DNA of 22,160 bases, from positions 1-22,160 of the forward strand of contig JALFYG010000110.1 in assembly GCA_022784805.1 (NCBI GenBank). Direction: 5' to 3'. How positions within the stretch are numbered: the first letter of the stretch is position 1; each line of letters starts with the position of its first letter. The notes beneath the pieces were generated by a model. It did no database searches. It worked only from the letters and a program-made list of their open reading frames with translations, and was not told the DNA's origin. The stretch is from Spirochaetales bacterium. Lineage in GTDB: Bacteria; Spirochaetota; Spirochaetia; Sphaerochaetales; Sphaerochaetaceae. This document shows positions 6,827 through 14,147 of this stretch, in pieces. The position numbers were made by a program, and so were the translations under genes.

Positions 6827-7744
6827 ATGATAGCCTTTGCCTCCATGCGTACCGATATTCCTGCCTTCTACTCTGATTGGCTAATCAAGCGTATAGAAGA
6901 AGGCTTTGTAATGGTGCGGAGCCCATATAATGAGCGCTTAATATATAAGCTGCCTTTCAATCCGGAAGTTATAGATGCCCTGGGGCTCTGCACCAAGGAT
7001 CCAGGGAGAATTATTCCATACCAAGACAAGCTGAAAGATTGGAATATTCTATGGCATGTAACCATCACTCCATATTCAAAGGAGTATGAGAGGGGAATCA
7101 GGGACAAAAAGGAGATAGTCGAAGCCTTTAAGAAGCTTTCGCTGATAGTCGGAAAAGATAGGGTTGTGTGGAGATATGACCCGGTGTTTATTTCCCCTTC
7201 CTTTTCCCTATCCTCCCATAAATCTTGGTTTTCGACTCTTTCTTCTCTTCTTGAAGGGTACACTGATAGAGTCATCTTTTCTTTTCTCGATATCTATCCC
7301 CACATAAAAGAAAGAATGGAAAAGCTGGACATAAGAGTTCCTTCCCGAAAGGAGGAAGAGGAACTGGCTGTTTTCTTCCTGGGAGAGGGAAAGAAACATG
7401 GTATGAAAGTCTCTTCCTGTGGAGAAGGAGAGTGGATGAGCTCTCTTGGTGTCGATGCCTCAGGCTGTTTTACCCAGGAAGTATGGGAAAGGTGTGTGGG
7501 TGCAAAGCTTAATATTCCCTCAAAGAAGGGAAAAAGAAGTGAGTGCAACTGCATCCTGGGCTTCGATATCGGCGGATATGGAAAGTGTAGCATGGGATGT
7601 GTCTATTGCTATGGAAGGAATGACACTATCAAAGAGAAACATATTCCTTCTTCTCCTCTTTTATTTGGGTGGCCGAGAGAAGATGACGAAATAAAAGAAG
7701 TCAAAGCAGAGAGTTGGAGAGATAACGACGGGTGGCTCTTATAA
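6827..7744 (+). CDS. DUF1848 family protein with C-terminal CX3CX2C cysteine cluster
   Basis: A 305-residue cytosolic protein matching what I know of DUF1848: the N-terminus SMRTDIPAFYSDW, the middle WHVTITPY, RVVWRYDPVF and VIFSFLDIY segments, and a C-terminal cysteine cluster with CNC at 240-242 and Cys254, Cys258 and Cys261 spaced CX3CX2C. This spacing equals the iron-sulfur motif of radical SAM enzymes, but here it sits at the C-terminus. The biochemical role of the family is unknown to me. ATG 6827 fits the family start (a short hydrophobic strand before RTDIPAFYS), and a promoter-like pair ends six bases before it with no ribosome binding site, so translation may be leaderless. Downstream is a terminator shared with the convergent eda gene. 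Confidence 0.85.
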   Translation: MIAFASMRTDIPAFYSDWLIKRIEEGFVMVRSPYNERLIYKLPFNPEVIDALGLCTKDPGRIIPYQDKLKDWNILWHVTITPYSKEYERGIRDKKEIVEAFKKLSLIVGKDRVVWRYDPVFISPSFSLSSHKSWFSTLSSLLEGYTDRVIFSFLDIYPHIKERMEKLDIRVPSRKEEEELAVFFLGEGKKHGMKVSSCGEGEWMSSLGVDASGCFTQEVWERCVGAKLNIPSKKGKRSECNCILGFDIGGYGKCSMGCVYCYGRNDTIKEKHIPSSPLLFGWPREDDEIKEVKAESWRDNDGWLL

Positions 7745-7766
7745 AAAAGAGGTGCATTTCTGCACC
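7743..7766 (-). terminator. Terminator of the eda gene (minus strand)
   Basis: GGTGCA (7751-7756) and TGCACC (7761-7766) form a perfect 6-bp stem with a four-base loop. Read on the minus strand it is followed by TC and six T. In the plus direction only CCTTT follows, so termination of the DUF1848 transcript here would be weaker. Confidence 0.7.
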
Positions 7767-7789
7767 CCTTTATAGAGTAACTCTTACTC

Positions 7790-8755
7790 TTATTTTGCCA
7801 TGAAGTGAACAGCAAAGCCACCGATTTCTTCGTTGACATAGAAGAACTTGACTTTTCCGCTTGAGTCATAAGAGAAGGAATCTTCAGCGATTGTGTATCC
7901 GAGATTCTTAACATAGTTCATAGCTCTTGCAACGTCGTTGACTTTGTAGCCGATGTGACCATGTGTTCCTCTTCCGTTTTCGTTCATGATTTCAATTGTC
8001 TTATCCATGAAGAAAGACTTGCTTGTTGCAGATGGAACCATTCCGAATGGAGAGAACTTCTTTGTCATAGCTTCTGCATCATCTTTGCCGTTTGCATTGA
8101 TTCCGAAGTGAGCAAACTCAAAGCCCTGGAGCTTTGTTACAGCTTCTCTGCAGAGAGCTTCGATTTCATCCCACTTGTCGTTGTTGATGAGGTCAGCCTT
8201 GACCATCCAAGAACCACCGACAGCAAGGACGTTCTTTGCTCTTGCATACTCTTCCAAATTCTCTGTGTTGATTCCGCCAGTTGTCATGAACTTAATCTGT
8301 GGAAATGGGCCACCGAGATCCTTGAGCATCTTTACGCCACCTGAAGATTCTGCTGGGAAGAACTTCAAGACCTTAAGTCCAAGATTTACTCCCTTCTGTA
8401 CTTCAGATGCTGTGCAGACACCAGGTGTTACAGGAACGCCGTTCTTCTGGCACCATCTGACTGTGTCTTCATCAAGACCAGGAGAAACAATGAACTTTGC
8501 TCCAGCCTTGACAGCTCTCTCTGCTGTCTCAGGATTGAGGACAGTTCCTGCTCCGACGATCATCTCTGGGAATGCTGTGCTCATTCTTCTGATGGCTTCT
8601 TCAGCTGCATCTGTTCTGAATGTTACTTCAGCACAAGGGATTCCTCCTTTTACCATTGCCTCAGCAAGTTTTTCTGCTTTAGAGGCGTCATCGATCTTTA
8701 CTACCGGTACGATTCCAAGATTGTGGAAAAATTCAAAGATTTCTGCTTCTGTCAT
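7790..8755 (-). CDS. eda: KDPG/KHG aldolase fused to a C-terminal VOC (glyoxalase-like) domain
   Basis: The N-terminal ~210 residues are a complete 2-keto-3-deoxy-6-phosphogluconate aldolase: Glu43 and Arg47 in AEVTFRT, GAGTV (68-72), SPG (91-93), and the Schiff-base Lys131 in KFFPAE. It cleaves KDPG to pyruvate and glyceraldehyde-3-phosphate, the last step of hexuronate breakdown. Residues ~213-321 are an added domain with VOC/glyoxalase features: FAHFGIN, HGHIGYKVNDVARAMNYVKNLGY and a closing FAVHFM strand, with His216 and His265/267 as possible metal ligands. The usual single-domain enzyme is about 205-215 residues, so this is a fusion; one frame covers it with no internal start that looks better. 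GTGAGGT precedes the start. It diverges from kdgK, the preceding step of the pathway. Confidence 0.9.
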   Translation of the reverse strand: MTEAEIFEFFHNLGIVPVVKIDDASKAEKLAEAMVKGGIPCAEVTFRTDAAEEAIRRMSTAFPEMIVGAGTVLNPETAERAVKAGAKFIVSPGLDEDTVRWCQKNGVPVTPGVCTASEVQKGVNLGLKVLKFFPAESSGGVKMLKDLGGPFPQIKFMTTGGINTENLEEYARAKNVLAVGGSWMVKADLINNDKWDEIEALCREAVTKLQGFEFAHFGINANGKDDAEAMTKKFSPFGMVPSATSKSFFMDKTIEIMNENGRGTHGHIGYKVNDVARAMNYVKNLGYTIAEDSFSYDSSGKVKFFYVNEEIGGFAVHFMAK

Positions 8756-8777
8756 TTTATTTAAACCTCACAAAAAA

Positions 8778-8806
8778 ATTATAGCACTGTAAAACCGACT
8801 TAATAA
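8778..8806 (-). promoter_or_regulatory. Promoter of eda
   Basis: On the minus strand: TTATTA, 17 bases, then a perfect TATAAT. It lies in the 128-bp gap shared with kdgK, so common control of the divergent pair is possible. Confidence 0.5.
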
Positions 8807-8826
8807 CGAAAGATTCAGACATTTTG

Positions 8827-8856
8827 TTGACTCTTGCAAACTCTCATACCTAAAAT
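8827..8856 (+). promoter_or_regulatory. Promoter of kdgK
   Basis: TTGACT, 18 bases, TAAAAT; five of six consensus bases in each hexamer. It is followed by AGGGAGG seven bases before the kdgK start. Confidence 0.6.
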
Positions 8857-8883
8857 ATCAGCAGAAACTAAGGGAGGCAATAA

Positions 8884-9921
8884 ATGTCCAACAAAAAGTA
8901 CGTAACATTTGGTGAAATAATGCTTCGTCTCAGAAGCCCTGAACACGAAAGACTCTTCCAGAGCCCTCAGCTTGAGGCAACATTCGGTGGCGGAGAGGCC
9001 AACGTAGCTGTCTCCCTCTCCATCTTCGGAGAAAAGGCTCAGTTCGTTACAGCTCTTCCAGACAATGCTGTAGGTGAAGCATGCAAGAGAGAAGTCATGA
9101 AGTATGGCGTCGATACAAGTGCCATCAACATGGTCAAGGGTGGAAGACTTGGAATCTATTTCTTGGAGACAGGTGCTGTCCAGAGACCAAGCCTTGTCGT
9201 TTATGACAGAGCAGAGTCTGCCATTGCAAAGGCAAAGCCAGAAGATTTCGATTGGGATGAAATCATGAAGGATGCAGGTTGGTTCCATACAACAGGTATC
9301 ACACCAGCTGTAAGCCAGGAAGCTGCTGATTGTGCTCTTTGCGCCATGAAAGCTGCAAAGAAGGCAGGTGCTACAGTATCCATCGACCTCAACTACAGAA
9401 AGAAGCTTTGGAAGTATGGGAAGGAAGCTCCAGAAGTCATGAGAGAACTCGTCAAGTATGCTGACGTTGTCATCGCAAACGAAGAAGACATCCAGAAGTG
9501 TCTCGGCATCGCTGCTGACAGTGACGTTACATCCGGTAAGCTCGACACAGCTGTTTACGAAGAACTCACTCAGAAAGTAAAGACTCAGTTCCCAAACGTC
9601 CAGTGTGTTGCTGTAACTCTCAGAGAGAGTAAGAGCGCTGACCACAACGGATGGAGTGCTGCTCTCAGCGGAAAGACAGGTTTCTATCTTTCAAGACACT
9701 ATGAAATCACAGACATCGTCGACCGTGTCGGTGGTGGAGACAGCTTCGCAGCTGGTATCATCTATGGTCTCAGCCACTATGAGGATGAGCAGTATGCAAT
9801 CAACTTCGCAGTTGCTGCATCTTGTTTGAAGCACACTATCAATGGTGACTTCAACCTCTCCAGACTCAGTGAAGTCGAAGCTCTCTGCAAGGGAGACGGT
9901 TCAGGAAGAGTCCAGAGATAA
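8884..9921 (+). CDS. kdgK: 2-keto-3-deoxygluconate kinase (PfkB family)
   Basis: A 345-residue cytosolic sugar kinase of the PfkB/ribokinase family. It carries the N-terminal GGGEANVAVSLSIFG substrate-side motif (35-49), DLNYRKKLW (168-176), IANEED, and the C-terminal signature DRVGGGDSFAAGI, in which Asp286 is the catalytic base. The closest plan is 2-keto-3-deoxygluconate kinase, which makes KDPG for the aldolase encoded on the other strand. Substrate is inferred from motif layout and from the neighbouring eda and nearby uxaC. Start chosen on the strong AGGGAGG. The codon set is strongly biased (AGA, CTC, ATC, AAG), which suggests high expression. A clear terminator follows. Confidence 0.9.
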   Translation: MSNKKYVTFGEIMLRLRSPEHERLFQSPQLEATFGGGEANVAVSLSIFGEKAQFVTALPDNAVGEACKREVMKYGVDTSAINMVKGGRLGIYFLETGAVQRPSLVVYDRAESAIAKAKPEDFDWDEIMKDAGWFHTTGITPAVSQEAADCALCAMKAAKKAGATVSIDLNYRKKLWKYGKEAPEVMRELVKYADVVIANEEDIQKCLGIAADSDVTSGKLDTAVYEELTQKVKTQFPNVQCVAVTLRESKSADHNGWSAALSGKTGFYLSRHYEITDIVDRVGGGDSFAAGIIYGLSHYEDEQYAINFAVAASCLKHTINGDFNLSRLSEVEALCKGDGSGRVQR

Positions 9922-9942
9922 GGTTATCAAAGACTTTTTTGA

Positions 9943-9971
9943 GGGTCGGTCATTGTCAACCGGCCCTTTTT
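9943..9971 (+). terminator. Terminator of kdgK
   Basis: GGGTCGGT pairs with ACCGGCCC (eight pairs, one G-U) around an eight-base loop, followed by TTTTT. Confidence 0.8.
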
Positions 9972-9981
9972 GATTGATTAT
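9953..9981 (+). promoter_or_regulatory. Candidate promoter of the esterase gene, embedded in the kdgK terminator
   Basis: TTGTCA (9953-9958), 17 bases, GATTAT (9976-9981). The -35 occupies the terminator loop. Transcription would start near 9988, on the AAGGA that serves as ribosome binding site. Confidence 0.35.
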
Positions 9982-10000
9982 TGTATTAAGGACCAATGAA

Positions 10001-10663
10001 ATGAATAGATTGTATCTTTTAGGTGATTCTACTTGTGCAGATAAAAAGAGAGAGGCAAGACCTGAAACAGGGTGGGGTGAAGTTATAAGCGATTATATTA
10101 CCCCTGGCTGGGTTGTGGTTAACTGCGCTTTTAACGGTTATTCCACAGTTTCCTGTTTGAAGTCTGGGACTTTTTCCTCAGTCCTTCTTTCCCTCAAGGA
10201 AGGCGACAGTGTCATTATCCAATTCGGTCATAACGACGAAAAGACTGATGAAAGGGGAACAGATCCATGGGGAAGCTACATAGCAAACCTTGTTTATATG
10301 GCAGGTAAGATCAGGGAAAAGAAGGCCAAGGTCTATTTTGTTACATCCGTTCCAAGAAGAATCTTCTCTGAGGGCCGCCTTAAGGATACTCATGGGGATT
10401 ACATTGCAGCGATGAAGGCTGCAGGCCATCAAGCTTCTGTTCCTGTCCTGGACATCACAATCCCATTAATGGAGGATATCCTTCTTCTTGGGGATGATGA
10501 GAGCAGAAAATACTTTATGAATTTTGACAAGGGCATTTATCCAAACTATATGGATGGAGACGATGACAACACCCACCTCAGACCTGAAGGTGCGAAGTGG
10601 GTGGCATCAAGAATTGTTTCAGAGCTATCCCGTTTGGAGAATAAGCCTGATTTTATAGAATAG
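10001..10663 (+). CDS. SGNH-family esterase, rhamnogalacturonan acetylesterase-like, without signal peptide
   Basis: A 220-residue SGNH hydrolase. Block I is LLGDST with nucleophile Ser10; the GWG segment (24-26) and an Asn in the NCAFNGYST region follow; block III is QFGHNDEK (His77-Asn78-Asp79); block V is DNTHL with Asp189 and His192. This order, especially the GDST start and QFGHND, fits the rhamnogalacturonan acetylesterase (YesT/RhgT) branch, which removes acetyl groups from pectic sugars. The protein begins directly with the catalytic strand, so it should be cytosolic and act on imported oligomers. The ATG at 10001 with AAGGA eight bases upstream was preferred to an upstream TTG at 9974. 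It follows kdgK, which supports a pectin role. Its last 11 bases overlap the convergent ade gene. Confidence 0.82.
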   Translation: MNRLYLLGDSTCADKKREARPETGWGEVISDYITPGWVVVNCAFNGYSTVSCLKSGTFSSVLLSLKEGDSVIIQFGHNDEKTDERGTDPWGSYIANLVYMAGKIREKKAKVYFVTSVPRRIFSEGRLKDTHGDYIAAMKAAGHQASVPVLDITIPLMEDILLLGDDESRKYFMNFDKGIYPNYMDGDDDNTHLRPEGAKWVASRIVSELSRLENKPDFIE

Positions 10664-12392
10664 AGACATCTACCAAGTTAAAAGATGTGACGTCAAATAG
10701 ACCGCAGTCTGTGATCTTGTAAGCAGGAATTACAGGAAGCGCCATAAAACATAGAGTCATGAAGGGGTCGATCTCAGGGTTGATCCCTTCCATTTTTGTC
10801 TCCACGGCTTCATGGAGTTCATCTAAACATTTCACTACGTCTTCCACGGTCTCATCTGTCATCAAGCCTGCGATTTCCAATTTATGGAAGGCAAGTTCCT
10901 CACCATCTTTCCATGCTGTGATGCCGCCTCCAATCTCCTCGAGTCTCTTTACAGCCAGAAGCATATCGCTGTCGTTGTCACCGACGACGATGATGTTATG
11001 AGAATCGTGGGCGATGGTTGTGGCGATGGCTCCATGCTTCAGACCATATCCTCTGATAAGGGCGGATGCATGGTATCCTGTTCCATGGTGACGTTCGATT
11101 ACAGTAATCTTAAGAATGTCCTCGTCCGGATTGTGGACCCACTCTCCCTTTTCGTTCCTCTTTACATCTGCTTCGCCTTTTCCTGTAACGACACCGCCAG
11201 GAAGTATTTCGATTATTCTTGCCCTGTCAGACTTTAGAGGGAGAGAGAATGTTGAGAGAGATAAGTCTTTGAGGATTACAGATCCGCTTACTCCCACAGG
11301 CTCTACGTGTGGTGACTTTTTGATGATCTTTCCATCCTTAGCTACAAGTTCTCCCTTTACATATACCTCTATAGGCTTGATCTCAGAGATAGAGTCGACA
11401 AAGAAGAAGTCTGCATATCTGCCAGGAGTGATGGCTCCTCTTTCCCACATATGGTAGCAATCTGCTGCATTGATGGATGCACAAGCTATTGCCCTATAAG
11501 GATCCATGCCATTCTTTATGGCCAAGTTTACTCCATAACTGACATGGCCTTCATTTAAGATTGATTGAGGCTGACGGTCATCTGTGCAGAATAAGCAGCG
11601 CCTCCAGTTGTTGTCATTGACTCCAGGAAGAAGTTGCAGGACGTTTTTACATACAGTTCCTTGTCTAAGAAGTACAAACATACCTTTTCCTGTCTTTTCT
11701 ATCAGCTCCTCAGGGGTTTCACACTCGTGGTCTGTCTTGATTCCTGTGGAAAGGTAGGCATCCAAACCCTGTCCTGAGATAGATGGGATATGACCATCGA
11801 TTACTTTTCCTCTTTTCCAACAGGTCTCCAGCTTGTCCAGAATGGAAGGGGAGGCGGAAACGACGCCAGGATAGTTCATCATCTCTCCCAGTCCCAAAAT
11901 TTTCGGGTTATCGATGACAGTCTCTATGTCTTTTGCTTCCAGAACTGCACCTGAGTGTTCGAAGAATGTGGCTGGTACACAGGAAGGGAACATATAATTA
12001 ATGTTCAATACAGCGTTCTCTGCACTTTTAAGCATATAGTCCATAGCGTTGAGTCCCGCCACATTACATATCTCATGGGGGTCAGCCACTACGGATGTTG
12101 TTCCTGAAGGAAGGACGGCATCAGAGAATTCTGAGGGTGAGAGATGAGATGACTCGATATGGCAGTGGCTGTCGATAAAGCCAGGCACCATGTATCTACC
12201 TTTGGCGTCGATTTCCTTCTCGGCCTCTCTTTCTCCATCGAATCCGATGAACCTTCCGTTCTTTACATATACATCACTTTTAAAGGAGCGGCAGTTGAAT
12301 ACATCCACCACCATTGCATTTCTGAAAACTATATCCGCCTTGATTCTACCCATAGATGCGTCTATGACTTCTTTAGCTGTTATCTTGTCCAT
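10653..12392 (-). CDS. ade: Adenine deaminase
   Basis: A 579-residue cytosolic amidohydrolase converting adenine to hypoxanthine and ammonia. Length and layout match bacterial Ade: N-terminal composite domain (DIVFRNAMVVDVF...SDVYVKNGRFIGF), the metal site GFIDSHCHIESS with His76 and His78, the VADPHEI motif (about 102-108), LGLGEMMNYPGV, and FCTDDRQP in the barrel. The second half (GVVTGKGEADVKR..., ERHHGTG, IAHDSHNIIVVG) is the characteristic C-terminal domain. The start at 12392 has AGGAG about eight bases upstream; an upstream extension to 12575 runs through AT-rich non-coding sequence and was rejected. It diverges from the NCS2 permease gene, a natural partner for uptake of the substrate. 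No terminator is visible at its 3' end, which overlaps the esterase gene. Confidence 0.95.
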   Translation of the reverse strand: MDKITAKEVIDASMGRIKADIVFRNAMVVDVFNCRSFKSDVYVKNGRFIGFDGEREAEKEIDAKGRYMVPGFIDSHCHIESSHLSPSEFSDAVLPSGTTSVVADPHEICNVAGLNAMDYMLKSAENAVLNINYMFPSCVPATFFEHSGAVLEAKDIETVIDNPKILGLGEMMNYPGVVSASPSILDKLETCWKRGKVIDGHIPSISGQGLDAYLSTGIKTDHECETPEELIEKTGKGMFVLLRQGTVCKNVLQLLPGVNDNNWRRCLFCTDDRQPQSILNEGHVSYGVNLAIKNGMDPYRAIACASINAADCYHMWERGAITPGRYADFFFVDSISEIKPIEVYVKGELVAKDGKIIKKSPHVEPVGVSGSVILKDLSLSTFSLPLKSDRARIIEILPGGVVTGKGEADVKRNEKGEWVHNPDEDILKITVIERHHGTGYHASALIRGYGLKHGAIATTIAHDSHNIIVVGDNDSDMLLAVKRLEEIGGGITAWKDGEELAFHKLEIAGLMTDETVEDVVKCLDELHEAVETKMEGINPEIDPFMTLCFMALPVIPAYKITDCGLFDVTSFNLVDVSIL

Positions 12393-12620
12393 TAGAAATC
12401 TCCTATTTAAAGGATAGCGTGGTTTTTCCAGATTTCCATAGCAAAGACTTGTTTTTTCTTTAGTTTTTTTCAAAAAAAGTGAAGAAAACAAAAACAGATT
12501 CAAGTATATGTTTTTTGATAGAATTGGAGGACTTCCATAAACAAGAGTCATTTGTCTGTCAAGAAAGATTTTCAATTCCTGTTAAAAAAGACACTTTAAG
12601 GGGATAATGTAAAATAAAAG

Positions 12621-12664
12621 ATGATGCTAAACCAGTAAACTAAAAAATGTTGCTAAATGTTGCA
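12621..12664 (+). repeat. Direct repeat of ATGWTGCTAAA upstream of the purine permease promoter
   Basis: ATGATGCTAAA (12621-12631), ATGTTGCTAAA (12647-12657) and a partial ATGTTGCA (12657-12664). The last two are ten bases apart, one helical turn, and end ten bases before the -35. The arrangement suggests a regulator binding array. Confidence 0.5.
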
Positions 12665-12673
12665 TTTTTTTTG

Positions 12674-12702
12674 TTGGCAAAACAAAAATCTGTTCCTAAA
12701 AT
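12674..12702 (+). promoter_or_regulatory. Promoter of the NCS2 permease gene
   Basis: TTGGCA, 17 bases, TAAAAT: a near-consensus sigma70 promoter. AGGAGGTG lies seven bases before the start codon. Confidence 0.6.
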
Positions 12703-12736
12703 TAATTGTATTTAAAGCACTCAGGAGGTGTGAAAT

Positions 12737-14050
12737 ATGAAATTGATCAAGGTTTCCTTTAAAGAAGCTGCCCTCAAAAAGGCTGGAACAGATCTTAAGA
12801 CTGAAATCATGGCAGGTGTTACAACCTTCCTGGCAATGGCCTACATCCTTGCAGTAAACCCAGGAATTCTCAGTGCTTCCGGTATGGATGCCGGCGCTGT
12901 CTTTACAGCTACTGCACTTTCTTCTGCAATCGCTACTCTTGTAATGGGACTTGTTGCAAACTTGCCATTTGCATTGGCTCCAGGTATGGGACTTAATGCC
13001 TTCCTGGCATACACAGTCTGTCTCACAATGGGATATTCATGGCAGTTTGCTCTTACAGCAATCTTCTGTGAAGGTATCATCTTCCTCCTTCTCACAGCTT
13101 TCAATGTCAGAGAAGCCATCGTCAACTCTATTCCTGCTAACCTGAAGAGAGCCATCGGTGTCGGTATCGGTCTCTTCATCGCATTCATCGGTCTCCAGAA
13201 TGCTGGAATCATCGTAGACAACAGCGCTACTCTCGTTGGACTCAACATTACAAGCAACACAGCAATAGTCGCTCTTATCGGTTTGATCATCACCGCTATC
13301 CTTACAGCTTATAATGTAAAGGGCGGAATCCTCATCGGTATTCTTGTAACAACAATCATCGGTATTCCATTCGGCGTAACACAGTTCTCTGGCTTCGCTT
13401 CAATGCCTCCATCAATTGCACCTACATTCTGTAAGTTCAACTTCTCAGAGGTATTTGCTCACTTCCCAGACTTCCTCATCGTCATGTTCACATTCCTCTT
13501 TGTCGATATGTTCGATACAGTCGGAACTCTCATCGGTTGTGCTGGAAAGGCAGATATGATCAACGCTGATGGTTCTATTCCTAACTGTAAGGAAGCTCTC
13601 TTTGCAGACGCAGTTGGAACAACAGTGGGTGCTATGCTCGGTACATCTACAGTCACAACATTCGTTGAATCCTCAACTGGTGTTGTCGAAGGTGGACGAA
13701 CAGGTGTCACAGCTATCGTTACAGCTGGACTCTTCCTGCTCTCTCTCTTCTTGTCTCCACTCTTCCTGTCAATTCCATCAGCAGCTACTGCTCCTGCATT
13801 GATCTTGGTAGGATTCTTCATGATGAGCCCAGTAAAGGACATCGACTTCAAGGACCCGACAGAAGGTGTCCCAGCATTCCTCTGTATCCTCATGATGGTT
13901 TGTGCATACTCCATCTCCGATGGTATCATGTTCGGTATCCTCTCTTATGTCATCATCAAGGCATGTGCTGGAAAGGCAAAGAAGATTTCCATCCCAACAT
14001 ATATCGTTGCACTTTTGTTCGTCGTAAAGATCATCATCAATATTCTCTAA
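12737..14050 (+). CDS. NCS2-family purine permease (AzgA/PbuG-like)
   Basis: A 437-residue, strongly hydrophobic inner-membrane transporter with about 12-14 likely transmembrane segments. Features of the adenine/guanine/hypoxanthine branch of NCS2 are visible: EIMAGVTTFLAMAYILAVNP near the start (one unbroken block of the family), LAPGMGLNAFLAY (80-92), LFVDMFDTVGTLIG, and STVTTFVESSTGVVEGGRTG in the second half. These proteins import purine bases by proton symport. Divergence from adenine deaminase points to adenine or hypoxanthine as substrate; this is an inference. Start supported by AGGAGGTG seven bases upstream. It is monocistronic, with its own promoter and terminator. Confidence 0.92.
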   Translation: MKLIKVSFKEAALKKAGTDLKTEIMAGVTTFLAMAYILAVNPGILSASGMDAGAVFTATALSSAIATLVMGLVANLPFALAPGMGLNAFLAYTVCLTMGYSWQFALTAIFCEGIIFLLLTAFNVREAIVNSIPANLKRAIGVGIGLFIAFIGLQNAGIIVDNSATLVGLNITSNTAIVALIGLIITAILTAYNVKGGILIGILVTTIIGIPFGVTQFSGFASMPPSIAPTFCKFNFSEVFAHFPDFLIVMFTFLFVDMFDTVGTLIGCAGKADMINADGSIPNCKEALFADAVGTTVGAMLGTSTVTTFVESSTGVVEGGRTGVTAIVTAGLFLLSLFLSPLFLSIPSAATAPALILVGFFMMSPVKDIDFKDPTEGVPAFLCILMMVCAYSISDGIMFGILSYVIIKACAGKAKKISIPTYIVALLFVVKIIINIL

Positions 14051-14065
14051 TTGATAGATTGATTA

Positions 14066-14107
14066 AAAATTCGGGGCACGTCTTAAATGATGTGCCCCAA
14101 AATTTTT
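14066..14107 (+). terminator. Terminator of the permease gene
   Basis: GGGGCAC (14073-14079) and GTGCCCC (14092-14098) form a perfect stem, extended by flanking A/T pairs, with a 12-base loop and five T after it. Confidence 0.82.
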
Positions 14108-14114
14108 GTCAAAG

Positions 14115-14141
14115 AAAAAGCCCCGGAGATGATCCGGAGCT
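14115..14141 (-). terminator. Terminator of uxaC (minus strand)
   Basis: On the minus strand AGCTCCGGA pairs with TCCGGGGCT (nine pairs, one G-U) around a five-base loop, followed by TTTT. It lies back to back with the permease terminator. Confidence 0.82.
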
Positions 14142-14147
14142 GATTGG

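Larger units (their letters stand above)
12393..12736. other. 344-bp AT-rich intergenic region between ade and the purine permease gene
   Basis: No gene is supported here. It holds the ade ribosome binding site at its left end, several poly-A/poly-T runs, an imperfect AT hairpin around 12460-12486, a repeated ATGTTGCTAAA-type motif (12621-12664) and the permease promoter (12674-12702). A TATACT on the minus strand could be the ade -10, but I see no good -35. I looked for conserved purine-riboswitch elements in both directions and found none. Confidence 0.6.

Noticed and set aside
8815..9645. Long minus-strand open frame of 276 codons opposite kdgK
   Set aside because: Cys/Ser-rich shadow caused by the strong codon bias of kdgK; no start signals and no recognisable domain. 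The same applies to the antisense frames opposite uxaC and the 5'-nucleotidase gene.
12393..12736. Possible purine riboswitch between ade and the permease gene
   Set aside because: None of the conserved junction or loop elements of the purine riboswitch could be found on either strand.
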